DNA of 64,000 nt, taken from the NCBI RefSeq assembly GCF_011022235.1, contig NZ_JAAIYP010000027.1, positions 42,080 through 106,079 on the forward strand, in the 5' to 3' direction. The notes beneath the pieces were generated by a model that saw only the letters and a program-made list of their open reading frames with translations, was not told where the DNA came from and did not search any database. The translations under genes were made by a program, and so were the position numbers. The DNA comes from Magnetospirillum aberrantis SpK (GTDB lineage Bacteria; Pseudomonadota; Alphaproteobacteria; Rhodospirillales; Magnetospirillaceae). This document shows, piece by piece, positions 28,686-36,518 of this stretch (within the stretch, counting starts at the first letter, position 1; each line of letters opens with the position of its first letter).

Positions 28686-29225
28686 TCAACCCAGGCGGAT
28701 GACGGCTTCGGACAGGAACTGATAGGGCGGCACCGGCAGGTTCAGTGGCGCGGGCCCCTTGCGGATGCGGCCCGAGGTGTCGTAGTGCGATCCGTGGCAC
28801 GGACAGAACCAGCCGGCGTAATCGCCCCTGGGATCACCGGGCTTTTGCCCCAGCGGCACACAGCCGAGATGGGTGCACACGCCCTCGACCACCAGCCATT
28901 GCGGTTGCTGAACCCGGCTGGCATCGGCTTCCCGGTGGCGCAGGTCGGCGCTGTCCTCGGATTGGGCCCGTTCGATTTCCGCCACGCTGCGGTGGCGGAT
29001 GAAGACCGGTTTGCCCCGCCAGGAGACGGTGATCGCCATGCCCTCGGCGACGGTGGAAATATCCACTTCGATGCTTCCCACCGCCAAAGTGTCGGCGGCC
29101 GGGTTCAGACTGCCGAGGAAGGGAATCAGGGCGGCGGCGGTGCCCACGGCGGCGGTCGCGGTGGTGGTCCACACCAGGAAGTCGCGGCGGGTGGAATCGA
29201 CGGGATAGGTGACGGTGTCGCTCAT
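28686..29225 (-). CDS. petA: Rieske iron-sulfur protein (bc1-type)
   Basis: A 179-residue membrane-anchored Rieske protein. A twin-arginine signal anchor (TRRDFLVWTTTATAA) is followed by the soluble domain with the 2Fe-2S motifs CTHLGC and CPCHGSHYD. This is the iron-sulfur subunit of ubiquinol:cytochrome c oxidoreductase. Cytochrome b and c1 genes, usually right behind it, are not in the window. It is instead linked to a NifX-like gene. It could supply the main bc1 complex from a distance or be a second, specialised copy. Confidence 0.9.
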   Translation of the reverse strand: MSDTVTYPVDSTRRDFLVWTTTATAAVGTAAALIPFLGSLNPAADTLAVGSIEVDISTVAEGMAITVSWRGKPVFIRHRSVAEIERAQSEDSADLRHREADASRVQQPQWLVVEGVCTHLGCVPLGQKPGDPRGDYAGWFCPCHGSHYDTSGRIRKGPAPLNLPVPPYQFLSEAVIRLG

Positions 29226-29339
29226 CGGATGTCCTCGTGCGGGACGAATAATACCCGAGCAGTAAGCGCGGATATTTCCGCCTCGGCAACGACAATTCGC
29301 AAGGGCGCGCGATGGGGATGGCGGCTTTCACCCCCTGGT

Positions 29340-29353
29340 TTGACAGCGGTCAA
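29340..29353. promoter_or_regulatory. FNR/FixK-type binding site
   Basis: TTGACAGCGGTCAA is a perfect palindrome that fits the FNR/FixK pattern TTGA(T/C)-N4-(A/G)TCAA. It lies 60 bases before the DUF2946 gene and 115 bases before the divergent Rieske gene start. It suggests oxygen- or nitrogen-oxide-dependent control of the copper genes downstream, or of the Rieske gene. Confidence 0.65.
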
Positions 29354-29412
29354 TGTGTTAATGCTGATCCGCGCGCATCTTGTGACCGGATGCGTGTCAG
29401 GGGGAACACCGC

Positions 29413-29808
29413 ATGTCGCGTTCCAAGGGCCAAAGCCGTTTCCGACCTCTCCGGGCGTTGCGTCGTCTGGCGGTGGTTCTGGGCGTGCTGTCCCTGGTCG
29501 CCCAACTGTTGTTGCCGCTGTCGCAGTCCCAGGCTGCCTGGGTGGAAGAAGGCTTGTTCCCGCCCACCTGTTCGGTGCATGGCGGCGATCTGGCCGGCGA
29601 CTTGGCCGATTTGGGCCAGTGCCAGCAATGCCCGCTGTGTCAGGCTCAATTCGGCGACCGCCTCGCGACGCTTCCAGACCGTGTTGCCATGGTGCTGTTC
29701 GTCGCGTTGCCCGTTGCCGCGCCGTCCCCGCCGCTTTCTACCGATGGTCCGGCGACCGTTCTGGCCTTGCCGCCCTTGCCGTCGCGTGGGCCGCCGTCCG
29801 CGGTCTGA
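29413..29808 (+). CDS. DUF2946-like exported protein, first copy
   Basis: A 131-residue secreted or anchored protein with an N-terminal hydrophobic segment (about 19-42) and a CQQCPLC cysteine motif near residue 70, then a second hydrophobic stretch. This layout fits the DUF2946 family, often found near copper-handling genes. A GGGGGA ribosome site precedes the ATG. The NosL-like gene follows, and the FNR/FixK-type site lies upstream. Confidence 0.7.
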   Translation: MSRSKGQSRFRPLRALRRLAVVLGVLSLVAQLLLPLSQSQAAWVEEGLFPPTCSVHGGDLAGDLADLGQCQQCPLCQAQFGDRLATLPDRVAMVLFVALPVAAPSPPLSTDGPATVLALPPLPSRGPPSAV

Positions 29809-29922
29809 CCGCGGTTCCGTTTTTTCCGACATTCCGTAATCCGCCCGGCAGGCGTCCTTTGGATCAGGCATCCTTTGGATGTCGCATACCGCGCGCCGGG
29901 CATTTTCCCGAGAGGAAGCACC

Positions 29923-30519
29923 ATGAAGCGTCGTCAGTTCCTGATGGCCGGCACCACCATTGCCGCCGCCGCCACCCTGGTTCATTCCGCCCCGGCCTTC
30001 GCGGCCGAAGGCGACGGCACGCCCATGCAGTTCATGCCCAAGGCGCCCAAGGACCCCAATCCGCTGGAGGGCGAATTGGACAAGTACAAGAAGTGCCCCT
30101 ATTGCGGCATGGACCGTAAGCAGTTCCATTTCTCGCGCCATCTGATCCATTACAGCGACGATCTGGTGGACGGCACCTGTTCGATCCATTGCGCGGCGAT
30201 TTCGCTGTCGCTCAACCTGGACCGCGTGCCGAAGGCGATCTATGCCCCGGACAACGGTTCGGGCGCGGAAATCAAGCCGCTAACCAACGCCGAGGCCGCT
30301 TTCTATGTCATCGGCGGCGACCACAAGCCGGTGATGAGCAAGGTGGCCAAGACCTCGTTCGCGTCCAAGGTGGCGGCCGAGGCGGCCAAGGGCTCGGGCG
30401 AGGTGGCGGATTTCGACCGCGCCTTGATGCTCAGCTACATGAGCATGGCCGACGACACCAAGATGATCCGCATGCGTCGCGAGGAAAAGCGCAAGGCGGC
30501 TGGCGCCATGAAGCACTGA
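29923..30519 (+). CDS. NosL-like copper-binding protein with Tat signal
   Basis: A 198-residue exported protein. The twin-arginine signal is KRRQFLMAG and the mature part starts after PAFAAEG. The motif CPYCGMDRKQF matches the Cu(I)-binding Cys/Met site of NosL proteins; CSIHCAA follows 45 residues on. NosL delivers copper to nitrous oxide reductase, but no nos genes are in view, so here it may serve another cuproenzyme such as a copper oxidase. AGAGGAAG lies before the ATG. Confidence 0.82.
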   Translation: MKRRQFLMAGTTIAAAATLVHSAPAFAAEGDGTPMQFMPKAPKDPNPLEGELDKYKKCPYCGMDRKQFHFSRHLIHYSDDLVDGTCSIHCAAISLSLNLDRVPKAIYAPDNGSGAEIKPLTNAEAAFYVIGGDHKPVMSKVAKTSFASKVAAEAAKGSGEVADFDRALMLSYMSMADDTKMIRMRREEKRKAAGAMKH

Positions 30520-30529
30520 CGGATTGTGC

Positions 30530-30556
30530 GCTCCCCCGCCGTGTCGGCGGGGGAGC
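30530..30556. terminator. Terminator between nosL-like and sco genes
   Basis: A perfect 12-base stem GCTCCCCCGCCG / CGGCGGGGGAGC with a three-base loop separates two convergent genes. Confidence 0.7.
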
Positions 30557-30561
30557 ATCCG

Positions 30562-31143
30562 TCACGGGACCTGTTCGGCCAACAAGCGGGCCAACGCTTC
30601 GGCCGGGGTTCCGTGCGGAATGGTGAGCGCAAGACGGCCGTCCGGCGCCATCAGATACAAGAAGGCGGAATGGTCCATGGTGTAGTCGTCGCCATCGCCA
30701 TTACGGGTATAGACGACGGCGAATTGCCGAGCCGCCTCGGCCACCTGTTCTGGCGACCCGCCCAGACCCACCATGCCCGGCCAGAAAGAAACGACGTATT
30801 CCCCCAGGACGGATGGCGGGTCGCGGTCGGGATCGACGGTGATCATGGCCGTCTGGATGGCGTCGGCCCGTGTTCCCAGGCGGTACAACGCTCCGGCCAT
30901 GGTGGACAGGCTGGTGGGACACACGTCCGGGCAATAGGTGTAGCCGAAATAGACAAGCAAGAAGCGGCCGCGAAAATCGGCCTCGGTCACCGTGTGGCCC
31001 CGTTGATCGACCAGGGTGAAGCGGGGATATTCGGCGGCTTGCGGCCCGTTGTTTCCCAACAGATGGGACAATTGGATTCCCGCCAGCGCGGCGACGACCA
31101 CGATGGCGGGAATCACCTTGATCCAGGGACGGATCCCCCTCAT
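30562..31143 (-). CDS. Sco-family copper chaperone/thiol protein
   Basis: A 193-residue membrane-anchored thioredoxin-fold protein. It has one N-terminal helix (11-28), the copper-binding CPDVCP motif with Cys71 and Cys75, and the conserved His in YTMDHSAFLY. Sco proteins mature the CuA site of cytochrome oxidases. The ATG overlaps the stop of the upstream small gene (ATGA). No haem-copper oxidase is adjacent; the neighbours are bd-oxidase and NosL-like genes. Confidence 0.9.
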   Translation of the reverse strand: MRGIRPWIKVIPAIVVVAALAGIQLSHLLGNNGPQAAEYPRFTLVDQRGHTVTEADFRGRFLLVYFGYTYCPDVCPTSLSTMAGALYRLGTRADAIQTAMITVDPDRDPPSVLGEYVVSFWPGMVGLGGSPEQVAEAARQFAVVYTRNGDGDDYTMDHSAFLYLMAPDGRLALTIPHGTPAEALARLLAEQVP

Positions 31144-31436
31144 GACGCGCTGACGGAAACGGATGGAAGCGTCAGCCCGCCGATGGCGGTGAAGAAGATG
31201 CCCCCGGCCACATAGGCGAGAAAGCCGCTGCGCAACCCCAGCGCCCGTGCCTTGGACAGGGTGCGTCGGGCCTGTCGGGCCGGACAGGGGTCGAGTTCGG
31301 CGGAGGCCGCGCTTTGCGGCAGGTCGCCGTGATCGATCAGCGCTTCGACGATGGTTCGGGCCAGTTCCGGCCGGTCGGCGGCGATGATGGCCAACGGCTG
31401 TTGGTCGCTGCGCACGCTCCAGAACGATTGCTTCAT
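31140..31436 (-). CDS. Small membrane protein upstream of sco
   Basis: A 98-residue protein of unknown function. The N-terminal 60 residues are soluble, with one membrane helix at about 75-93. It is translationally coupled to sco. A terminator hairpin separates it from cydX upstream, so sco and this gene may have their own promoter. Confidence 0.6.
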   Translation of the reverse strand: MKQSFWSVRSDQQPLAIIAADRPELARTIVEALIDHGDLPQSAASAELDPCPARQARRTLSKARALGLRSGFLAYVAGGIFFTAIGGLTLPSVSVSAS

Positions 31437-31466
31437 GGTGGAACTCCGCGATGGGAGGGGAAAAGG

Positions 31467-31489
31467 GGGCGGACGCTTCGCGTCCGCCC
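31467..31489 (-). terminator. Terminator after cydX
   Basis: GGGCGGACGC pairs with GCGTCCGCCC around a three-base loop. On the minus strand it is followed by CCTTTTCC. It ends the cyd operon. Confidence 0.75.
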
Positions 31490-31498
31490 AAGAGTGCG

Positions 31499-31609
31499 TC
31501 AGCGGTCGGCGCCGCCCGGATCGGGCAATTGCGTCTCGTGCCACAGCGCGTTCAGGATGGCGGCCCCAGAGGCCAGACCGATGCCGAGAATCCAGGTGAA
31601 GTACCACAT
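31499..31609 (-). CDS. cydX: Cytochrome bd oxidase small subunit CydX
   Basis: A 36-residue peptide that begins MWYFTWILGIGLASGAAIL, the hallmark of CydX/YbgT. It is a single membrane helix that stabilises the haem groups of CydAB. AGGAGG overlaps the cydB stop region and lies 7 bases before the ATG. Its place directly behind cydB is the expected one. Confidence 0.9.
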   Translation of the reverse strand: MWYFTWILGIGLASGAAILNALWHETQLPDPGGADR

Positions 31610-31622
31610 GTTCCGGGCCTCC

Positions 31623-32774
31623 TTAGTAATGGCCGGTGGGGTTGGTTTCGATGTCCTGGGCGGTGACGCGCCCGCGCAGGACGCGGAACACGAAGCCGGT
31701 GTAGGACAACACGATGGGCAGGAAGATCAGCGTGCAGATCAGCATGATGAACAGCGTGCGCTGGCTGGACGACGCGTCCCACACCGTCAGGCTGGACACC
31801 GGGTCGATGCTGGACGGCATCAGGAAGGGGAACATGCTGACCCCGGCGGTGGAGATGATGCCCAGGACGCCGGTGCCGCTGGCGACGAAGCCCAGGCCGG
31901 GGCGGCCCAGACGCACCAGCATCAGCGCCAGCAACGGTCCGGCGATCCCCAGAACCGGTGCCGCGATCATCCATGGATAGGCGGCGTAATTGGTCAGCCA
32001 TGCGCCGTCGGTCACCGTCACCGCCTTGAACAGCGGGTTGGACGGGCCGTTGGTCAGGAATTCGCCGGTGATGACATAGCCGGGAATCCCCAGGGACAAC
32101 CACACCCCGGCCAGCACGAACAGCAAGACGCAAAGCGGCGCGGTGACGGTCAGCACCTTGGCCGCCCGCTCGCGGACCGGGCCGTCGGCCTTGACCGACA
32201 GGTAGACCGCGCCATGGGCCAACAGCATGGTCAACGACACCAGCCCGGCCAAAAGGCCGAACGGATTCAACAGCTCGAACAGGCCGGTGCCTTCGTAAAA
32301 GATACGCATTTCGGGATCGATGCGGAACGGAACGCCCTGCAACAGATTGCCGAAGGCGACGCCGAACACCAGGGACGGCACCAGACCGCCGATGGTCAAC
32401 GCCCAATCCCAGAACGCCCGCCAGGTGGGGTGGGCGATCTTGTTGCGGAACTCGAAACCGACGGGGCGGATGATCAGCGCCGCCAGCACCAGGAACAACG
32501 CGATGTAGAAGCCCGAGAAGGCGGCGGCGTAGATGGCTGGCCAGGCGGCGAAGATGGCGCCGCCGCCCAGGATCAGCCACACCTGATTGCCGTCCCACAC
32601 CGGGCCGATGGTGTTGATGGCGACGCGGCGTTCCACGTCGGTCCGGGCGACGAAGGGCAATTGCGCCGCGACGCCCAGGTCGAAGCCGTCCATGATGGCG
32701 AAGCCGATCAGCAAGACGCCGAGGAACAGCCACCAGATCAGGCGAAGGATTGTGTAATCCGTCAGGATTTCCAT
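31623..32774 (-). CDS. cydB: Cytochrome bd ubiquinol oxidase subunit II
   Basis: A 383-residue membrane protein with about nine helices, close in length to E. coli CydB. Recognisable parts are [14 protein letters not shown] near the N-terminus, [15 protein letters not shown] and the C-terminal [11 protein letters not shown]. With CydA it forms the high-affinity quinol oxidase used at low oxygen. It begins 12 bases after cydA. Confidence 0.97.
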   Translation of the reverse strand: MEILTDYTILRLIWWLFLGVLLIGFAIMDGFDLGVAAQLPFVARTDVERRVAINTIGPVWDGNQVWLILGGGAIFAAWPAIYAAAFSGFYIALFLVLAALIIRPVGFEFRNKIAHPTWRAFWDWALTIGGLVPSLVFGVAFGNLLQGVPFRIDPEMRIFYEGTGLFELLNPFGLLAGLVSLTMLLAHGAVYLSVKADGPVRERAAKVLTVTAPLCVLLFVLAGVWLSLGIPGYVITGEFLTNGPSNPLFKAVTVTDGAWLTNYAAYPWMIAAPVLGIAGPLLALMLVRLGRPGLGFVASGTGVLGIISTAGVSMFPFLMPSSIDPVSSLTVWDASSSQRTLFIMLICTLIFLPIVLSYTGFVFRVLRGRVTAQDIETNPTGHY

Positions 32775-32786
32775 GATGCGTGTTCC

Positions 32787-34358
32787 TTATTCGGCGGGTT
32801 GCGGAGCGGCACCGGCGAGCGGCGCCGGGGCCTTGAGACCCAGGGCCTCGACCGGACCCAGGCGCACGGTCTTGCGCATGAGCACGATGTCCACCACCAA
32901 CAGCGACGAGTAGAACAAGACGAAGCCGCCAAGGGTGAACAGAACCTTGGGCAGCGACAGCGACGACGACGCCAGGAAGGTCGGCAACATGCCGTCCACC
33001 GCCCAGGGCTGGCGTCCGAATTCGGCCACGAACCAGCCCAACTCGGCGGCAATCCACGGCAGGGGCAGCGACCACAGGCACAACTTCAGGAAACGGGTGC
33101 TGGTGAAGTCGCGCTTGCAGGCCTTCCAGAACGCCACGGCGAAGAAGGCGATGAAGAAGAAGCCCAGCGCCACCATCAGACGGAAGCTCCAGAACAGCGG
33201 CCCGACACCGGGCAAGGTGTCGCGGGCCGCCCTGGCGATGGTGGCGTCGTCGGCTTGGCGCGGGTCGGCCACGTACTTCTTCAGCAGCAGGGCGTGGCCC
33301 AGGTCCTTGTCGGTGGCGGCCAGGGTCTGGCGGGCCTCGACGTCGGAGCGGTCGGCGCGCAGACGCTCCAGCGCGTCATAGGCCACCAAACCGTTGCGGA
33401 CCCGCTGTTCGGCTTGGATCAACAACTCGTTGATGCCGGGCACGGGCTGGTCGACCGAGCGGGTGGCGATCAGGCCAAGAACCCAAGGAACCTTGATCTC
33501 GTAGTGGTTCTCGCCGGTCTTGCTGTCGGGAATGGCGAAGACGGTGAAACCGGCGGGCGCGGCTTCGGTCTCCCACATGCCCTCCATGGCCGCCAGCTTC
33601 ATCTTCTGGCTTTCGCTGACGGTGTAGCCGCTCTCGTCGCCCAGCACCACCACCGACAGGCTGGACAACAGACCGAAGGCCGAGGCCACGATCATGGACC
33701 GCCGCGCGAATTGAACGTGACGGTTCTTCAGCAGATACCAGGCGCTGATGGCCATGACGAAGATGGACCCGGTGACGTAGCCGGCGCTGATGGTGTGGAC
33801 GAACTTGGACTGGGCCGCCGGGTTGAACAGCAATTCCCAGAACGAGCTCATCTCCATGCGCATGGTGTCGGGGTTGAAGGTGGCGCCGACCGGATTTTGC
33901 ATCCAACCGTTGGCGATCAGGATCCACAGCGCCGACATGTTGGAGCCGATGGCCACCAGCCAGGTGGCGCTCAGGTGCCCCACCTTGCTCATGCGGTTCC
34001 AGCCGAAGAAAAACAGGCCGACGAAGGTGGATTCCAGGAAAAAGGCCATCAGCCCCTCGATGGCCAAGGGCGCGCCGAAGATGTCGCCGACGTAGTGTGA
34101 GTAATAGGCCCAGTTGGTGCCGAACTGGAATTCCATGGTGATGCCGGTGGCGACCCCCATGGCGAAGTTGATGCCGAACAGCTTGCCCCAGAATTTGGTC
34201 ATGTCGCGCCAGATGGTGCGTCCCGACATGACGTAGACGCTTTCCATGATGGCCAGCAGGAACGACAGCCCCAGGGTCAGGGGCACGAACAGGAAGTGGT
34301 AAAGGGCGGTGGCGGCGAATTGCAGCCGCCCCACCTGGGTTGGATCGATGTCGAACAT
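32787..34358 (-). CDS. cydA: Cytochrome bd ubiquinol oxidase subunit I
   Basis: A 523-residue membrane protein carrying the three haems. His21 (ALYHFLFVPLTLG) and the His in KFVHTISAGYVTGS correspond to the haem ligands known from E. coli, and GWFVAEFGRQPW is the family signature. The long loop between the middle helices points to the long Q-loop type. It oxidises ubiquinol and reduces oxygen to water without proton pumping. Confidence 0.97.
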   Translation of the reverse strand: MFDIDPTQVGRLQFAATALYHFLFVPLTLGLSFLLAIMESVYVMSGRTIWRDMTKFWGKLFGINFAMGVATGITMEFQFGTNWAYYSHYVGDIFGAPLAIEGLMAFFLESTFVGLFFFGWNRMSKVGHLSATWLVAIGSNMSALWILIANGWMQNPVGATFNPDTMRMEMSSFWELLFNPAAQSKFVHTISAGYVTGSIFVMAISAWYLLKNRHVQFARRSMIVASAFGLLSSLSVVVLGDESGYTVSESQKMKLAAMEGMWETEAAPAGFTVFAIPDSKTGENHYEIKVPWVLGLIATRSVDQPVPGINELLIQAEQRVRNGLVAYDALERLRADRSDVEARQTLAATDKDLGHALLLKKYVADPRQADDATIARAARDTLPGVGPLFWSFRLMVALGFFFIAFFAVAFWKACKRDFTSTRFLKLCLWSLPLPWIAAELGWFVAEFGRQPWAVDGMLPTFLASSSLSLPKVLFTLGGFVLFYSSLLVVDIVLMRKTVRLGPVEALGLKAPAPLAGAAPQPAE

Positions 34359-34362
34359 GGGC

Positions 34363-34581
34363 TCAGTTGTCCCCCTCTCGGGCGGCGACGGCCGTCAGGC
34401 GGCCATCCATGACGGACGGGTTCACCGCGACGCGGTCGTCGCCGCCGAACAAGAACAGACGCATGGCCACCACCACGCACACCTTGACGCACAAGGTGGC
34501 GACGATGCCGCGCGCCAGCGGCGTACGGGGTCGGAATCCGGCTGAAACGAAAGCGCAAACAGCCATCAGGACAGCGTGCAT
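34363..34581 (-). CDS. Small membrane protein upstream of cydA
   Basis: A 72-residue protein with one or two hydrophobic stretches (about 1-15 and 24-47). AAGGAG precedes the ATG by six bases and the stop is four bases before cydA, so it is co-translated with the oxidase. I do not recognise the family; an assembly or accessory subunit is plausible from position only. Confidence 0.6.
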   Translation of the reverse strand: MHAVLMAVCAFVSAGFRPRTPLARGIVATLCVKVCVVVAMRLFLFGGDDRVAVNPSVMDGRLTAVAAREGDN

Positions 34582-34667
34582 GGCACACTCCTTGGGAAAC
34601 GAGTGGTTTTCCTGCGTCGGTTGGAATACGGGTTTCGCCGGGAAATTCCGGGAACGGCGTCGGCGGT

Positions 34668-34916
34668 TCAGCCGTCGGTGCCGCCCCAGCTCAGGGCCAC
34701 CGCCAGCCCGATCATGGCGAAGGCACCGGGGACCGTCAGCCATTCCAGCGGCGATGGCGGCAAGGCCGCGGTCGACAGCAGGGAACGCAGACGGGCGATG
34801 TCCAACACCAGGACAAGGCCGACCAGGACCACCCCGCCAAAGGCCCCGGCGATCATGCCGGACAGGGCCAGACGCAGGGCGGCGGGCGTGGATTGCCAGG
34901 ACCGTTTGAGGTGCAT
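34668..34916 (-). CDS. Small two-helix membrane protein in the cyd region
   Basis: An 82-residue protein with helices at about 15-40 and 60-78. CGGAG lies before the ATG chosen. It is in line with the cyd genes and might be part of the same transcript. Family unknown to me. Confidence 0.55.
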   Translation of the reverse strand: MHLKRSWQSTPAALRLALSGMIAGAFGGVVLVGLVLVLDIARLRSLLSTAALPPSPLEWLTVPGAFAMIGLAVALSWGGTDG

Positions 34917-34993
34917 GGCCGGACTCCGCACGGGACCGCAAGGAACGGGCGCCCCTGTTCAGGGACGGGCCGCGCCGGCGAAACGAACGAGGG

Positions 34994-35416
34994 TCAGGCC
35001 AGAGGCGGGGCGCGGGGCTGGGCGGTGCCCGAGGGACGCGAAAGACGCGGCGCGGGCTGTTCGGCGGGGAGGAACGCCTGCGTCTCCACCGCCTCGACCA
35101 GGATGGCGAGCGCGATCACGGCCGGGGCCTGGACCCCGCCATGCATCAACGGCAGACAGTAGACGCAGAAACTGGTGTGGGCCGAAGGCCCTTGGGTATC
35201 AAGGATGTTGCCGTCGCGATCCATCACCACCATGCCGGCGGCGGTACAGATCACGATGCGGTCGCCCAGCAATTCCTGGGCGAAAAGGGGCGTCGTTCCC
35301 TCGGCCTGGGCCGGCATGGAGCCGGCGCCCAGAACGTTGAAGGCCAACAGGATCAAGCCGATCCAAGACACGACATGACGGCGGAGAAGTCCTTGCGAAC
35401 TATCCGTTTCCGTCAT
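34994..35416 (-). CDS. DUF2946-like exported protein, second copy
   Basis: A 140-residue protein with an N-terminal membrane segment (about 17-38) and the motif FCVYCLPLMHGG, a DUF2946-type Cys pair followed by a hydrophobic stretch. AAGG precedes the ATG by five bases. With the first copy at 29413 it brackets the Sco/bd-oxidase section, hinting at a role in copper supply to respiration. Confidence 0.7.
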   Translation of the reverse strand: MTETDSSQGLLRRHVVSWIGLILLAFNVLGAGSMPAQAEGTTPLFAQELLGDRIVICTAAGMVVMDRDGNILDTQGPSAHTSFCVYCLPLMHGGVQAPAVIALAILVEAVETQAFLPAEQPAPRLSRPSGTAQPRAPPLA

Positions 35417-35816
35417 GTAAGCCTTTTGGCGAGAACCCCTTCTCATAGTGTGGAGACTATCGGCGAAGGACACGGGGAAGTCAAGGAACGCACTCCCATT
35501 TTCCCCGTGTCTTAGTTCTAGGCATGGAGGTCAACTCCTTCGTTTCGCTGTTCTCCGGGGCAGACCCTTGAAGAGGCTGGAGGGCAGTGGGGCGTCTCGG
35601 AGCGCCCTGGCCGAATTGGCGACGGAATGGCTTTGCCCGTTCCATGCCCCGGAAAACGGCCCTGGCGGGTATGGCCTGGGGATGGCAGGAGTATGCCTCG
35701 TCCTGCGGGGCGTGGTTGATTTCGGTCGGGAGGCGGGTTCTCAAGTGTGACGTGAAGGTGTGCTAACGAAGCACCCACACACTTGAAACCACGGTGAAAT
35801 CAATGCCTTATAGGCT
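35417..35816. other. 400 bases without a recognised gene, rich in inverted repeats
   Basis: I see no convincing protein here. Several inverted repeats are present: CCGGGGCA (35555-35562) with TGCCCCGG (35645-35652), GGGCG with CGCCC (35590-35607), GCAGGA with TCCTGC (35685-35706), and TCAAGTGTG with CACACTTGA (35741-35786). The last lies just past the tRNA-Val 3' end. A small structured RNA is possible; I could not match it to 6S, SRP or tmRNA. Confidence 0.4.
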
Positions 35817-35892
35817 TGGTGGGCGGTGACGGGCTCGAACCGCCGACCCTATCGGTGTAAACGATATGCTCTACCAACTGAGCTAACCGCCC
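35817..35892 (-). tRNA. tRNA-Val (anticodon TAC)
   Basis: A complete 76-base cloverleaf with encoded CCA. Acceptor GGGCGGT pairs with ACCGCCC, the anticodon stem is TATCG/CGATA around TTTACAC, and the T loop is TTCGAGC. Confidence 0.95.
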
Positions 35893-35945
35893 GCGCCCCC
35901 TTTCATAAGGGGGGCTGAGGAAAAACACAACACCGTGACCAAAAG

Positions 35946-35975
35946 AAAACGCCGGCTCAGCGAAACCGGCGTTTT
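35946..35975 (-). terminator. Terminator of the HU gene
   Basis: AAAACGCCGG pairs with CCGGCGTTTT around a ten-base loop, and a T-rich run follows on the minus strand. A strong intrinsic terminator 23 bases after the stop. Confidence 0.85.
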
Positions 35976-35998
35976 CACAAATCTTGCGGCGACAGACC

Positions 35999-36271
35999 TT
36001 ACTGGACGGCGTCCTTGAGGCCCTTGCCGGCCTTGAACTTCGGCTGCTTCGAGGCGGCGATGGTGATCTTTTCGCCGGTGCGCGGGTTGCGCCCCTCGGA
36101 CGCGGCACGGGCGGCGACGGCGAAAGTGCCGAACCCAACCAGGCGAACTTCGTCACCGGCCTTCAGCGCGTCGGTGACCGCCTCAAAAACACCATCGACG
36201 GCCTTGGCGGCGTCGGACTTGGACAGGCCGGAGCTGTTAGCAACGGCGGTCACGAGATCGTTCTTGTTCAC
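35999..36271 (-). CDS. DNA-binding protein HU
   Basis: A 90-residue histone-like protein that bends and compacts DNA. It starts MNKNDLVTAVANSSGLSKSDA and has the GFGTFAVAARAASEGRNPRT arm that contacts the minor groove. It lies directly downstream of lon, as in many proteobacteria, and has its own terminator. Confidence 0.96.
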   Translation of the reverse strand: MNKNDLVTAVANSSGLSKSDAAKAVDGVFEAVTDALKAGDEVRLVGFGTFAVAARAASEGRNPRTGEKITIAASKQPKFKAGKGLKDAVQ

Positions 36272-36462
36272 CTGATGGCCCCCTCTTTTGTCGCCGGCAG
36301 CAAATCAATCCGGCCTGAAACCCTTCAATGCCGCGCAGTCTAAATCCCAGGTCATGCGAGCGTCAATTGCCATTCGCCGCAAACCCCCGGAAAACCGCCA
36401 CTTTCCTATCATCTCACGACGCAATTTCCGGTTAATTATCGGCAATTGGTCCCGCCAATAGA

Positions 36463-36494
36463 AAACGGCCGCCGGTTGTATCCGGCGGCCGTTT
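36463..36494 (-). terminator. Terminator of lon
   Basis: A perfect 13-base stem, AAACGGCCGCCGG with CCGGCGGCCGTTT, and a six-base loop; T-rich on the minus strand. It separates lon from the HU gene. Confidence 0.82.
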
Positions 36495-36518
36495 CCATAC
36501 CTTAGACTTAAGTCGGAT

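Noticed and set aside
29923..30519. Denitrification nos cluster
   Set aside because: Only a NosL-like protein is present; nosR, nosZ, nosD, nosF and nosY are absent from the window.
31314..34100. A 928-codon open frame on the plus strand opposite cydAB
   Set aside because: Low-complexity His/Gln/Gly-rich translation, antisense to well-supported cyd genes.
35481..35744. An 87-codon frame in the inverted-repeat region
   Set aside because: No ribosome site and no recognisable feature; frames in other phases are equally open.
35817..35892. tRNA-Val as an integration site of a mobile island
   Set aside because: No integrase gene, no repeat of the tRNA 3' end, and both flanks carry ordinary chromosomal genes.
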